In this document: piece after piece, positions 1-7,290 of the stretch
Layout of the letters: the number at the start of each line of letters is the position of its first letter
Numbering within the stretch: the stretch's first letter is position 1
Assembly: GCF_902364945.1 (NCBI RefSeq)
Contig: NZ_CABJFS010000006.1
Span: 106,236 to 170,235, forward strand
Reading direction: 5' to 3'
Length of the DNA stretch: 64,000 bases
From: Collinsella aerofaciens
Lineage (GTDB): Bacteria > Actinomycetota > Coriobacteriia > Coriobacteriales > Coriobacteriaceae
The notes under the pieces: model-generated
What the model was told of the DNA's origin: nothing
The model's database searches: none
What the model saw: the letters and a program-made list of their open reading frames with translations, nothing else
Made by a program: the position numbers and the translations under genes

Positions 1-93
1 GGGGACATCGTCGTAGGTCATGGAAGAACCGAGTCGGGTGATGGCCTTGGCGGCGGGCGCGACGAGCATCTTGAGCGGAGCGATCGGTGTCAT
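1..93 (-). CDS. Truncated hypothetical protein, N-terminal 31 residues only
   Basis: The window edge cuts this gene; only the first 31 codons are present on the minus strand. The start is the ATG at 91-93, with an AAAGGAG ribosome binding site five bases upstream (about 99-105). The peptide starts MTPIAPLKMLVAPAAKA and continues into SSMTYDDVP at the edge. No family is recognisable from so little. It is divergent from the membrane LuxR regulator at 222, so the two may share the 94-221 control region. The good Shine-Dalgarno and unbroken frame make it likely to be real. Confidence 0.6.
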   Translation of the reverse strand, partial: MTPIAPLKMLVAPAAKAITRLGSSMTYDDVP

Positions 94-131
94 GGCATCT
101 CCTTTCATCGGTGAGACACAGCTTGTTTATC

Positions 132-151
132 TAAACGATACAGTACGTTTA
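132..151. promoter_or_regulatory. Small inverted repeat between divergent genes
   Basis: TAAACG (132-137) and CGTTTA (146-151) form a dyad with an 8-base spacer. The divergent intergenic region also holds two copies of ATCGGTGAG, near 108 and 152. Position suggests a binding site for the adjacent LuxR-type regulator, but this is inference. Confidence 0.3.
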
Positions 152-221
152 ATCGGTGAGTCTAATCTTGCGGCAAAGAATCTGTCAACATCCTCACAGC
201 ATCTAGACAGGGGAGGCGGGC

Positions 222-1214
222 ATGAGTTTCGCGTTCTATATCTACACCACGATTATCATGGGTGTGGCTCTGGTGACCAGTGCCGTGGCATTGGTGGTTT
301 GGCTCATGACGCGCCGTCGCGACAGCCTCGTGGCCGCGGCGGGTTTTTTGCTCTATATGCTCGATATGTCGGTCATCTTTTTTGACGAGTACAATCGGCT
401 CAAATACGACTACGCCGTTACCTTTAGCGAGCCGCTGCAGCACCCCTTGCTGCGCTGCGTGCTTGGTATTGCCATCTATGCCTGCGTGGTGCTATGGATG
501 TTTGCGCGCTTGCGCAAAAGGCCGACGTCGCGCATGCTCGGACTTGCTATCGTGCCGTTTTCAATCTTGCAATTGCTGCTGGTGCCTCGCAGCGGTGCTG
601 CCGGAGAGATGCAGCAGTATCTCTTTTGGCTCACGCGTGACCTGGGCAATGTAGGATGTCTTGCCTATGCCGCCTGGCATTACCGGCACAGGGCCACGCG
701 TGTTGAGAAACTCGACCTCGACCGCTCAAAGCTCTTTTGGAAGGTGGCACTCGTTCTTGCGTTTTGCGTAATCGCCGAGGACACCTACATGATTTTGCTC
801 TGCCGCCCCGACTCTCAAAACCCCGTCATCAGCCTCTTTTTGTGGTATCTGTCCGAGCGCAATATCTCCGAAAACGTGCTGCTCGTGGTATGTGCGGTCC
901 AACTCTTTTGCCAGTTTAGCCATATCCTGCGTGTGTATGCCCGTCATCCGCGTGCCGATGAGGACGTGGCGGCCCAGAGCGCAAGCTCTGGGGACGACCT
1001 CGCATCGCGTGTGGTGATCTATGCCGATGCCCACAAGCTGTCGCGACGTGAGCAGGAAGTGCTCACGCTGGTGCTGAAGGGCAACGACGCCCAAAACATC
1101 GCCAGCGAGTTGGTCATCAGCCCTGGCACGGTCAAGGCACACTTGCATCGCATCTACGTTAAAAGCGGCGTCTCCAACCGAGATGACCTCATAGATGCCT
1201 TTTGGCGTTCCTAG
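222..1214 (+). CDS. Membrane-anchored LuxR-family transcriptional regulator
   Basis: A 330-residue protein with roughly seven hydrophobic segments in residues 1-250, then a LuxR-type helix-turn-helix in about the last 58 residues (LSRREQEVLTLVLKG, then ISPGTVKAHLHRIYVKSGV). The HTH binds DNA; the N-terminal membrane part probably senses a ligand or membrane state. This architecture is common in Coriobacteriia, where such regulators often sit beside the catabolic or transport genes they control. The start ATG at 222 follows a GGGGAGG-type ribosome binding site. It lies upstream of the amidohydrolase and MATE genes on the same strand, so those are plausible targets. The inducer cannot be told from sequence. 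Confidence 0.85.
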   Translation: MSFAFYIYTTIIMGVALVTSAVALVVWLMTRRRDSLVAAAGFLLYMLDMSVIFFDEYNRLKYDYAVTFSEPLQHPLLRCVLGIAIYACVVLWMFARLRKRPTSRMLGLAIVPFSILQLLLVPRSGAAGEMQQYLFWLTRDLGNVGCLAYAAWHYRHRATRVEKLDLDRSKLFWKVALVLAFCVIAEDTYMILLCRPDSQNPVISLFLWYLSERNISENVLLVVCAVQLFCQFSHILRVYARHPRADEDVAAQSASSGDDLASRVVIYADAHKLSRREQEVLTLVLKGNDAQNIASELVISPGTVKAHLHRIYVKSGVSNRDDLIDAFWRS

Positions 1215-1529
1215 TCCTATTCTTTCTTGCATGCGGGTCTTGCCGTGTGGGCGGGCACGCCGTTGGGCGTAATGACGCGGTAATAATCTCAGACAATAAA
1301 CCTGCAGGTAAAGCGTGTAAACCTGCTTAAACTGACCGTTTGCGGTCCCTGGCCTTGGCACGGATTTGCCCCTGTGTATCAATGGGTGTAGCGCGAAGCC
1401 GCGGACGTGGGACAGACGTCCGAGCACGGCTTGTAGGCACGCGCCGATGCGGGAGCGCTACGCTCCCAACCGAGTGCCCACGCGGGCGGTGCGTCCGCGT
1501 TGCAACCAAAGATGCCTGAGGAGGCTCAC
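1215..1529 (+). other. Structured intergenic leader upstream of the amidohydrolase
   Basis: This gap of about 315 bases has no credible gene. It holds several inverted repeats: a perfect GGGAGCG-CTA-CGCTCCC hairpin at 1451-1467, an imperfect stem around AGACGTCC near 1390-1430, and a repeated AAACCTGC near 1297 and 1318. The cluster of stems just before the start codon could be a leader RNA, but it matches no riboswitch class that I recognise. Confidence 0.3.
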
Positions 1530-3158
1530 ATGGACAAGGCTGATGTAGTTATCAAGAGCAACGCCGTCTTTACCGGCGATGGGCTCGAGCCGTTTAAGGG
1601 CGGCGTTGCCGTGCGCGGTGATAAGATTGTTGCCTGCGGTGACGATGCTCACCTGGCACCGTTTATCGGTCCCGATACCGAGGTGCGCGACTTTGGCGAC
1701 CAGCTCGTCATGCCCGGCCTGATCGACTCGCACACGCATTTTGCCCAGGGCGCGTTTATGACCGACCCCGATTTTGCCGTCAACCTCATTGACTGCACCA
1801 GTTTTGAGATGGCGATGGAACGTGTCGTGGCGTTTGCGGCCGACCATCCCGATAACGAGTGGATTCTGGGCTGCCAGATTATCCAGTTCCAGTGGGATGT
1901 CCCCGAGATGCCCACGGCCGCGATGATCGATGAGTACATCTCCGACCGCCCGGTCTTTCTGCAGCAGGTTGACTTGCATACCTTTAGCGCCAATACCTGC
2001 GCCATCAACAAGGTGGGAGTAACTTCGCAGACGCCCGATCCCGCAGGCGGCAAGATCCTTAAGGATGCCGAGGGCAATCTGACGGGCGTGTTTTCCAACA
2101 ACGCCGGCGCCTTCTTTATGGACGAGGTCTACGACCCAGCGCCCGAGGTTGTTGACGCGTCGTTTGCAAAAACCGCCCGGCGCGCCAATGCCCTGGGAAT
2201 CACTACGGTCGGCATGGTCAATCCTACGTTTGTGAGCATGGAAAACCCGTATGCGGTGTTGGCAGGTCTTAATGCCAAGGGCGACTTGCCGCTGCGCGTG
2301 TTCCTGTACACCGACCTGTTCGAAAACGAGTCCTTGACGCTCGAGCAGATCAAGGAGAAATACGCCTTCCCGGGTACGCAGGTGGAGTGGCACGGCTTTA
2401 AGCAGTTCCTTGATGGTGTGTGCTCCGACCATACCGCCTGGATGCTTGAACCCTATAGCAACGCACCCGACACCTGTGGTGAGCCCGCGGAGGAGCCGGA
2501 GCGCATCCGTGCTGCCATCCTGAGGGCGCAGGAATGGGGCGTTGACACGCGCATCCATGCAATCGGCGATCGCTCGGTGCGTTTTGTGCTCGATTGCTTT
2601 GAGGAGGGCGAGCGCTTGCATGGCAAGCGGGATTGTCGCCACTCCATGGAGCACAACGAGACGGTTCAACCCGAGGATATGCCGCGTTATGCCGAGCTCG
2701 GCGTCTGCCCCGGCATGCAGCCGTGGCACATGCTGCTCGATATGCCCGATCTCGCCAAGGACGATGCCGTGGGTCCCGAGCGTGCCGCGCTTTCGTGGCC
2801 CCTGCATAGCCTGCTTGCCAGCGGAGCCGTGGTGCACCTGGGCAGTGACTTCCCCGTTGTGGGCTTGGAGCCCATGGAGGAGGTGTACGGCGCGGTCTTC
2901 CGCATGCTCGAGGACGGCTCCAACCCTGAGGGCTGGTTCCCCCAGGAGCGCATTACCATGGCCGAGGCTCTGCGCGCCTACACCTATGGCAGCGCCTACG
3001 CCATGCATGCCGAGGACCGCATCGGCACGCTCGCGTGCGGCAAGCAGGCAGATATCTGCGTGTTCGACCGCAACCTCTTTGACTGCGAACCGGCTGAGGT
3101 CCTCGAGGCCACGGCGTCTCTCACGATGATTGCCGGCAAGGTGGTCTACGAGGCCTAG
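1530..3158 (+). CDS. YtcJ-like metal-dependent amidohydrolase
   Basis: A 542-residue cytosolic amidohydrolase-3 (YtcJ-like) protein. Visible hallmarks are the metal-binding GLIDSHTHF (His68, His70), the YtcJ-type HAIGDRS near residue 350, SMEHNE, and the late LGSDFPV aspartate motif, followed by a C-terminal beta-sandwich remnant (GKQADICVFDR). Family members hydrolyse C-N bonds of amides, but most substrates are unknown. The start at ATG 1530 is chosen over an in-frame TTG at 1500 because GAGGAGG lies just before it. The MATE exporter follows after about 90 bases and a LuxR membrane regulator precedes it, suggesting a small module acting on an amide-type compound. No signal peptide is seen. 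Confidence 0.85.
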   Translation: MDKADVVIKSNAVFTGDGLEPFKGGVAVRGDKIVACGDDAHLAPFIGPDTEVRDFGDQLVMPGLIDSHTHFAQGAFMTDPDFAVNLIDCTSFEMAMERVVAFAADHPDNEWILGCQIIQFQWDVPEMPTAAMIDEYISDRPVFLQQVDLHTFSANTCAINKVGVTSQTPDPAGGKILKDAEGNLTGVFSNNAGAFFMDEVYDPAPEVVDASFAKTARRANALGITTVGMVNPTFVSMENPYAVLAGLNAKGDLPLRVFLYTDLFENESLTLEQIKEKYAFPGTQVEWHGFKQFLDGVCSDHTAWMLEPYSNAPDTCGEPAEEPERIRAAILRAQEWGVDTRIHAIGDRSVRFVLDCFEEGERLHGKRDCRHSMEHNETVQPEDMPRYAELGVCPGMQPWHMLLDMPDLAKDDAVGPERAALSWPLHSLLASGAVVHLGSDFPVVGLEPMEEVYGAVFRMLEDGSNPEGWFPQERITMAEALRAYTYGSAYAMHAEDRIGTLACGKQADICVFDRNLFDCEPAEVLEATASLTMIAGKVVYEA

Positions 3159-3250
3159 CGGGGCTGCTGCATCGCTGGGCGGTGCCACAGCCTGTGCGTG
3201 CCGCCCATCCATCCATCCATTCATCAATCTCTCATGGAAAGGGGAGAACA

Positions 3251-4627
3251 ATGGCAGAAGAAACAACCGCCGCTGTTGAGGAGGAGCGTGAGCTTGCCTC
3301 GCAGCCGATTCCCGGCCTGGTGCGCAAGTACACCATCATCACCGGCCAGGGTATGCTTGCCCAAATCATCATGGTGGTCCTGGAGGGCCTTGTCATGGGC
3401 TGGGGCTTGGGTGCCCACGGCCTGGCATGTGTCTCGATCATCATGTCGGTCGAGTACATTAACCTGGCCTTTGGTAACCTGTTTGGCACCGGCGTGCCCG
3501 CCGTGGTGGGCAACCTTTTGGGTGCCGGCGACATTAAGGGCGCCAGCAAGGCGTTTAGCCAGGGCTTTTGGCTTACCACGATTGTGAGTGTGCTGCTTGC
3601 TGTGGTGATGGCTGTGTTTACCGAGCCCATCTGCGCATTCTTCGGTGCCACGCCCGACATCATGGCCGATACCGTTGCCGGCGTGCGCACCTTCTCCGTG
3701 CTGCTGCCGCTCACGGTCATTGGTCAGATGGTCACCGCCGTCATGCGTGTGGACGAGAAGGTTCAGATCCAGGCCAACCTCATGACCGTGTCTGCCATCG
3801 TCGCTATCTGCTGGCTTGCGCTTTCCACGTTTGTACTCAAGCTTGGCGTTATGGGAGCTGGCGTGTACTACGGTCTTTCCATCGGTATCTGGGCCATCGG
3901 TATCTTCTGGTTCATCGGTGGTAAGAAGTCGCAGCTCCAGATCAGCGCCGCCGACCTCAAACTCGACATGGCCATCTGCGGCCAGATCATCAAGATTGGT
4001 TTCCCGTTCTTTTTGGTGCAAGCTGCCACGTTCATCTTCAACACCGTTGCCAACTCGTTGCTTGGCCAGCTCGGCGGCGACATGGGTTCGCTCTACATCG
4101 CGGCCTTTGGTGTGATCAACGGCTATATCCTCTACATAACCATGATGGTCGCCCAGTGCTTCTCGTACGGCCTGCAGCCCATTGCCGCCTTCAACGCCGG
4201 CGCCAAGGCGTGGACGCGCCTCAAGGAAACGCTCTCTTGCACGCTTAAGTACCAGGTCGTGACGCTTGCTGCGGTGTCTGCTGTGCTATGGGTGGCCGCA
4301 ACGCCGGTCTGCGCCTTTTTTGCTGGTAGCGACCCGGCGCTCGTCGAGGTTGCCGCCACCGCCACGCGCATCGTTATCCTGGCCGTGGCCCTGGGCTATC
4401 TTGCCATGACCATGTCGATGTACTTCCAGGCGGTTGAGAAGGTGGGTATCGCCACGTTCACCGGTCTGCTTCGCTACGTGATCTGCTCCGTGCCGCTTAT
4501 GTACCTGCTTGGCAACATGATGGGCGTTCAGGGTGTCTGGTTTGCCTTGGTGGCGGCTGACGCCATCACTGGTCTTATCTCCATCGCCCTCGCCGTCCGC
4601 GAATCTAAGCGACTTGCCACGCTCTAG
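3251..4627 (+). CDS. MATE-family multidrug/metabolite exporter
   Basis: A 458-residue polytopic membrane protein with about 12 hydrophobic segments and the MATE layout (two homologous six-helix halves). The N-terminal half carries GMLAQIIMVVLEGLVMG and GTGVPAVVGNLLGAGD; the second half begins near IKIGFPFFLVQAATFIF. MATE proteins export cationic or organic compounds using a Na+ or H+ gradient. The start at ATG 3251 follows GAAAGGGGAGA. It sits about 90 bases after the amidohydrolase, probably co-transcribed, and could remove the substrate or product of that enzyme. The specific cargo is unknown. A strong hairpin at 4679-4711 follows. Confidence 0.88.
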   Translation: MAEETTAAVEEERELASQPIPGLVRKYTIITGQGMLAQIIMVVLEGLVMGWGLGAHGLACVSIIMSVEYINLAFGNLFGTGVPAVVGNLLGAGDIKGASKAFSQGFWLTTIVSVLLAVVMAVFTEPICAFFGATPDIMADTVAGVRTFSVLLPLTVIGQMVTAVMRVDEKVQIQANLMTVSAIVAICWLALSTFVLKLGVMGAGVYYGLSIGIWAIGIFWFIGGKKSQLQISAADLKLDMAICGQIIKIGFPFFLVQAATFIFNTVANSLLGQLGGDMGSLYIAAFGVINGYILYITMMVAQCFSYGLQPIAAFNAGAKAWTRLKETLSCTLKYQVVTLAAVSAVLWVAATPVCAFFAGSDPALVEVAATATRIVILAVALGYLAMTMSMYFQAVEKVGIATFTGLLRYVICSVPLMYLLGNMMGVQGVWFALVAADAITGLISIALAVRESKRLATL

Positions 4628-4678
4628 ACTCGGACACGGCCGGCGCGCGATAGTCGAATAAGTCAACTCGTCTGCAAG

Positions 4679-4711
4679 CCACCACAATGGGGACAGTTCC
4701 CATTGTGGTGG
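4679..4711 (+). terminator. Hairpin terminator after the MATE gene
   Basis: CCACCACAATGGG (4679-4691) pairs perfectly with CCCATTGTGGTGG (4699-4711) across a 7-base loop. The T-rich stretch TTATTGTTATTT follows. This fits a Rho-independent terminator for the amidohydrolase-MATE unit. Confidence 0.75.
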
Positions 4712-4890
4712 TTATTGTTATTTAGGGTCCGAGATTTCGGTTCTATAAATAACGCTTCTGAACTGGGCTACTATAAGATTGTGGAAAACACTACTACAAG
4801 ATTATGGTAATTACCGAGGACCTTTTATTAGATTTCATCCCTTTAGGGCCTCAGGTTTTTCTGCAAACAAAGGCTGCATGTTGATATCCG
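4712..4890. other. A+T-rich intergenic segment, no gene seen
   Basis: This segment is clearly lower in G+C than its surroundings. It carries a short imperfect duplication (CTACTATAAGATT near 4769 and CTACTACAAGATT near 4791). The only long open frame through it runs antisense into the LuxR gene and lacks a ribosome binding site. It lies between two convergent genes; nothing functional is evident. Confidence 0.35.
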
Positions 4891-4934
4891 CTTGGCCGAT
4901 AACAGTTGGTCAACATCATCTGTTATCGGCCAAG
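4891..4934 (-). terminator. Perfect 15-bp stem hairpin downstream of the LuxR gene
   Basis: CTTGGCCGATAACAG (4891-4905) pairs perfectly with CTGTTATCGGCCAAG (4920-4934) over a 14-base loop. It lies about 70 bases beyond the stop of the minus-strand LuxR gene. There is no strong U-tract, so it may be a terminator or a transcript-end stabiliser. Confidence 0.45.
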
Positions 4935-5003
4935 TCATTTACAACTGGCTCGTCCGCCGTTTGTAAACCAAAGTGGATCCATGCCGTCCCGAGGGGGAGT
5001 GCA

Positions 5004-5798
5004 CTACGGCTGCAGCAGCGCCATGAGACCCATGCGGTTTTTGACGCCGAGTTTGCGGTAGATGGCGTTGACGTGCTTTTTGACGGTCGACTCGGAGATA
5101 TAGAGCTCAACAGCTATCTCGTGGTTGGTCTTGCCGGTGAGCATGAACTTGAGGACCTCGCCTTCGCGGGGGAGCAGAGCGGCCTTGATGGCAAGCACGC
5201 TGGCGGGGCTTTCATCTGCGCCCTCGGCATACCCGTGTGGGAGTAGCTGATGCAGGCGCACGCTCAGGTGCCGGGCAATCTGGCGGAGGATCTCGAGCTC
5301 CGAATCGGTAAAGTCGCCGTCTTGCTCGGCGCGGAACAGCGTAATCGAGCCGAGCGGCGTGGCCTTGTGCGCCAGTGTGGCCGTGCAGCCATAATAAATT
5401 CCCAGGGGCTGCATCCATTCCAGGTAGATGGGCGTGCCATTGCGGCGCTCGACATCCACCAGGTCCAGATCGCGATATACATCGACCACCCGCGTGTCAA
5501 AGCTCCAAATGGTGTAGTCATACGCGGCGTAGCGTTCGTAATAATCATCAAGCGCCTGTGCGGACATTCCGTATGCGACGGGGCGAACAAATTGCGTTTG
5601 TCCGTGAGCCCCCGTCTGGGCGATATCGAACATCGAGACACGGTGCGCAATCACGTCTGCGATGCGTTTGAGTAGGCCTTCCTGCAGTGCGCTGAGCGAC
5701 CCCTGCTCATGTGTCCACAGCGCGCATTCGTTGAGAGCGGTCCAATCTTGAGCAAAGAGCTCAACGTTCTGGTTATCTGCGTTGTTCGCATGTGTCAT
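5004..5798 (-). CDS. LuxR-family transcriptional regulator (cytosolic)
   Basis: A 264-residue regulator with a C-terminal LuxR helix-turn-helix in about the last 58 residues (LLPREGEVLKFMLTGKTNHEIA, then ISESTVKKHVNAIYRKLGV). The roughly 200-residue N-terminal domain resembles a soluble sensory (GAF- or autoinducer-binding-like) fold; that part is inferred. The start is the ATG at 5796-5798, behind AAAGGAC, not an upstream in-frame codon without a ribosome binding site. It is divergent from agmatine deiminase, so control of that gene is the obvious prediction. An imperfect dyad sits between them at 5841-5871. Confidence 0.82.
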   Translation of the reverse strand: MTHANNADNQNVELFAQDWTALNECALWTHEQGSLSALQEGLLKRIADVIAHRVSMFDIAQTGAHGQTQFVRPVAYGMSAQALDDYYERYAAYDYTIWSFDTRVVDVYRDLDLVDVERRNGTPIYLEWMQPLGIYYGCTATLAHKATPLGSITLFRAEQDGDFTDSELEILRQIARHLSVRLHQLLPHGYAEGADESPASVLAIKAALLPREGEVLKFMLTGKTNHEIAVELYISESTVKKHVNAIYRKLGVKNRMGLMALLQP

Positions 5799-5840
5799 GG
5801 GGAGTCCTTTCGTGCCATCTAGCCAGTATGGCATGCGTGC

Positions 5841-5871
5841 CGGTCCACTAGAACTTTAGGTCAGTGAACGG
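5841..5871. promoter_or_regulatory. Imperfect dyad between luxR-type gene and aguA
   Basis: CGGTCCACT (5841-5849) and AGTGAACGG (5863-5871) are inverted copies matching at 7 of 9 positions. The site lies in the divergent promoter region of the LuxR regulator and agmatine deiminase, a reasonable place for an operator. No binding data exist here. Confidence 0.35.
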
Positions 5872-5979
5872 TCGACTTTTGGCTGCCGAATGGGTACCCA
5901 AGGTCCATTGAGACGCCGTTGTCGCCGCAGCACAATGGGGGTGTCATCAAACAGGTTCGACCCAAAGTGAGGAGCCAAC

Positions 5980-7101
5980 ATGAAGACCATTTACGAGAGC
6001 GAATCAACGCCCAAAAAAGACGGTTTCTATATGCCCGGCGAGTATGAGGAGCAGGAGCGTACCTGGATTCTGTGGCCGCACCGCTCCGACGTGTGGCGCT
6101 GCGGCGCCAAGCCGGCGCAGAAGGTCTTCGCTGAGATCATCAAGACCGTTGCACGTTTTCAGCCCATCACTGTGGGCGTCAACACCGAAGACTTCCCCGC
6201 GGTGTGTGAGATCTTCGACGGCGTTGAGAACGTGCGCGTTATCCACATGGAGTACAACGACAGCTGGATTCGCGACCCCGGCCCGGCGTTCCTCGTTAAT
6301 GACAATGGTGAGGTTGCTCTTTCGCACTTCCACTTTAATGCTTACGGCGGTTTCACTGACGGCCTGTATTTCCCGTGGGACAAGGACGCTTCCATTGGCC
6401 TGCAGGTGGCACAGCTCGAGCAGGTTAACCGCTATCGTCCCGAGGATTATATCCTCGAGGGCGGCTCGTTCAACTGTGATGGTCAAGGCACCGTCGTGAC
6501 CACCGAGATGTGTCTGCTCAACGAGGACCGCAACCCGCAGTACACCAAGGAGCAGATTGAGGAGAAGCTCTCTGAGTATCTCGGTATCGAGAAGGTTATC
6601 TGGATCAAGGACGGTATCGATCCGTACGAAACGAACGGCCACGTGGACGACGTCGCATGCTTTAGTGCGCCCGGCGAGGTCTGCTGCATGTGGACCGACG
6701 ATCCCAACCATAAGTTCTACAAGGAGTGCCAAGAGGCGTATAAGACGCTTTCCGAGACGACGGATGCTCGTGGCCGCAAGCTCAAGATCCACAAGGTGAT
6801 TATGCCTGCGACCTCGGTATATATGACCGAGGAGGAGGCATCGACCATCGATCCGGTCGAGGGTGTGCTGCCGCGTACTCCCGAGGACGCCTTTGAGCCC
6901 AGCTACCTCAACTTCTTGCCCATCAACGGGGCGGTGCTGGTGCCACAGTTTGGCGACCCCAACGATGCCCAGGCACTCAAGGATATCCAAGCCGCCTATC
7001 CGGATCGCGAGGTCATCGGCATCATGACGCGCGAGGTCATCTATGGTGGCGGCAACATCCACTGCATCACCCAACAGCAGCCCAAGGCGCGCTGCAAGTA
7101 G
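5980..7101 (+). CDS. aguA: Agmatine deiminase
   Basis: A 373-residue protein matching agmatine deiminase, which converts agmatine to N-carbamoylputrescine plus ammonia. The family hallmarks are present: DGFYMPGEYEEQERTWILWP at the N-terminus, ESEST and NDSWIRDPGP in the middle, GSFNCDGQGT, and the C-terminal GGGNIHCITQQQP with the nucleophilic Cys near residue 362. Length is normal. The start ATG at 5980 follows GAGGAG. No putrescine carbamoyltransferase, carbamate kinase or agmatine/putrescine antiporter is nearby, so this is not a complete agmatine deiminase operon like that of Enterococcus; the product may be exported, used elsewhere or serve acid resistance. A divergent LuxR gene probably regulates it. 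Confidence 0.93.
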   Translation: MKTIYESESTPKKDGFYMPGEYEEQERTWILWPHRSDVWRCGAKPAQKVFAEIIKTVARFQPITVGVNTEDFPAVCEIFDGVENVRVIHMEYNDSWIRDPGPAFLVNDNGEVALSHFHFNAYGGFTDGLYFPWDKDASIGLQVAQLEQVNRYRPEDYILEGGSFNCDGQGTVVTTEMCLLNEDRNPQYTKEQIEEKLSEYLGIEKVIWIKDGIDPYETNGHVDDVACFSAPGEVCCMWTDDPNHKFYKECQEAYKTLSETTDARGRKLKIHKVIMPATSVYMTEEEASTIDPVEGVLPRTPEDAFEPSYLNFLPINGAVLVPQFGDPNDAQALKDIQAAYPDREVIGIMTREVIYGGGNIHCITQQQPKARCK

Positions 7102-7141
7102 AGGCGGTTGCAGGCACACGGGGTAGTGTCGATATGACTTG

Positions 7142-7175
7142 GGGCCCGCTGGCGCACACGCTGGCGGGCCCTTTT
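7142..7175 (+). terminator. Rho-independent terminator of aguA
   Basis: GGGCCCGC (7142-7149) pairs with GCGGGCCC (7164-7171), with the stem extended inwards by GGCG/CGCT. TTTT follows. It lies about 40 bases after the aguA stop codon. Confidence 0.85.
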
Positions 7176-7240
7176 GCGTGCGGCGGGCAGCGTTGCACGC
7201 GGGCACTCGGGTCTAAGCGAGGGTACCAGGGGCCTTGCTT

Positions 7241-7273
7241 ATCGTCGATAGTTGGTCTAGAATCGTCGATAGT
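7241..7273. promoter_or_regulatory. Two 12-bp direct repeats spaced 21 bp, probable operator
   Basis: ATCGTCGATAGT occurs at 7241-7252 and again exactly at 7262-7273, start to start 21 bp, or two helical turns. The core TATCG-T-CGATA at 7240-7250 is itself a perfect odd palindrome. A degenerate third copy reaches 7282. The site ends 18 bases before the start of the AlbA_2 regulator, so autoregulation is likely. Confidence 0.6.
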
Positions 7274-7290
7274 CGATGATAGGGGGTTGC

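Noticed and set aside
3208..3227. CATC microsatellite before the MATE gene as a phase-variable switch
   Set aside because: Only about four imperfect units (CCATCCATCCATCC) lie outside the reading frame start; too short to argue for slippage control.
1458..3266. 602-codon open frame on the minus strand
   Set aside because: It lies opposite the amidohydrolase, whose metal-binding motifs are clear; no family features in the antisense translation.
4779..5246. Possible 155-residue gene on the plus strand
   Set aside because: It runs through a perfect hairpin and antisense to the LuxR HTH region; no ribosome binding site.
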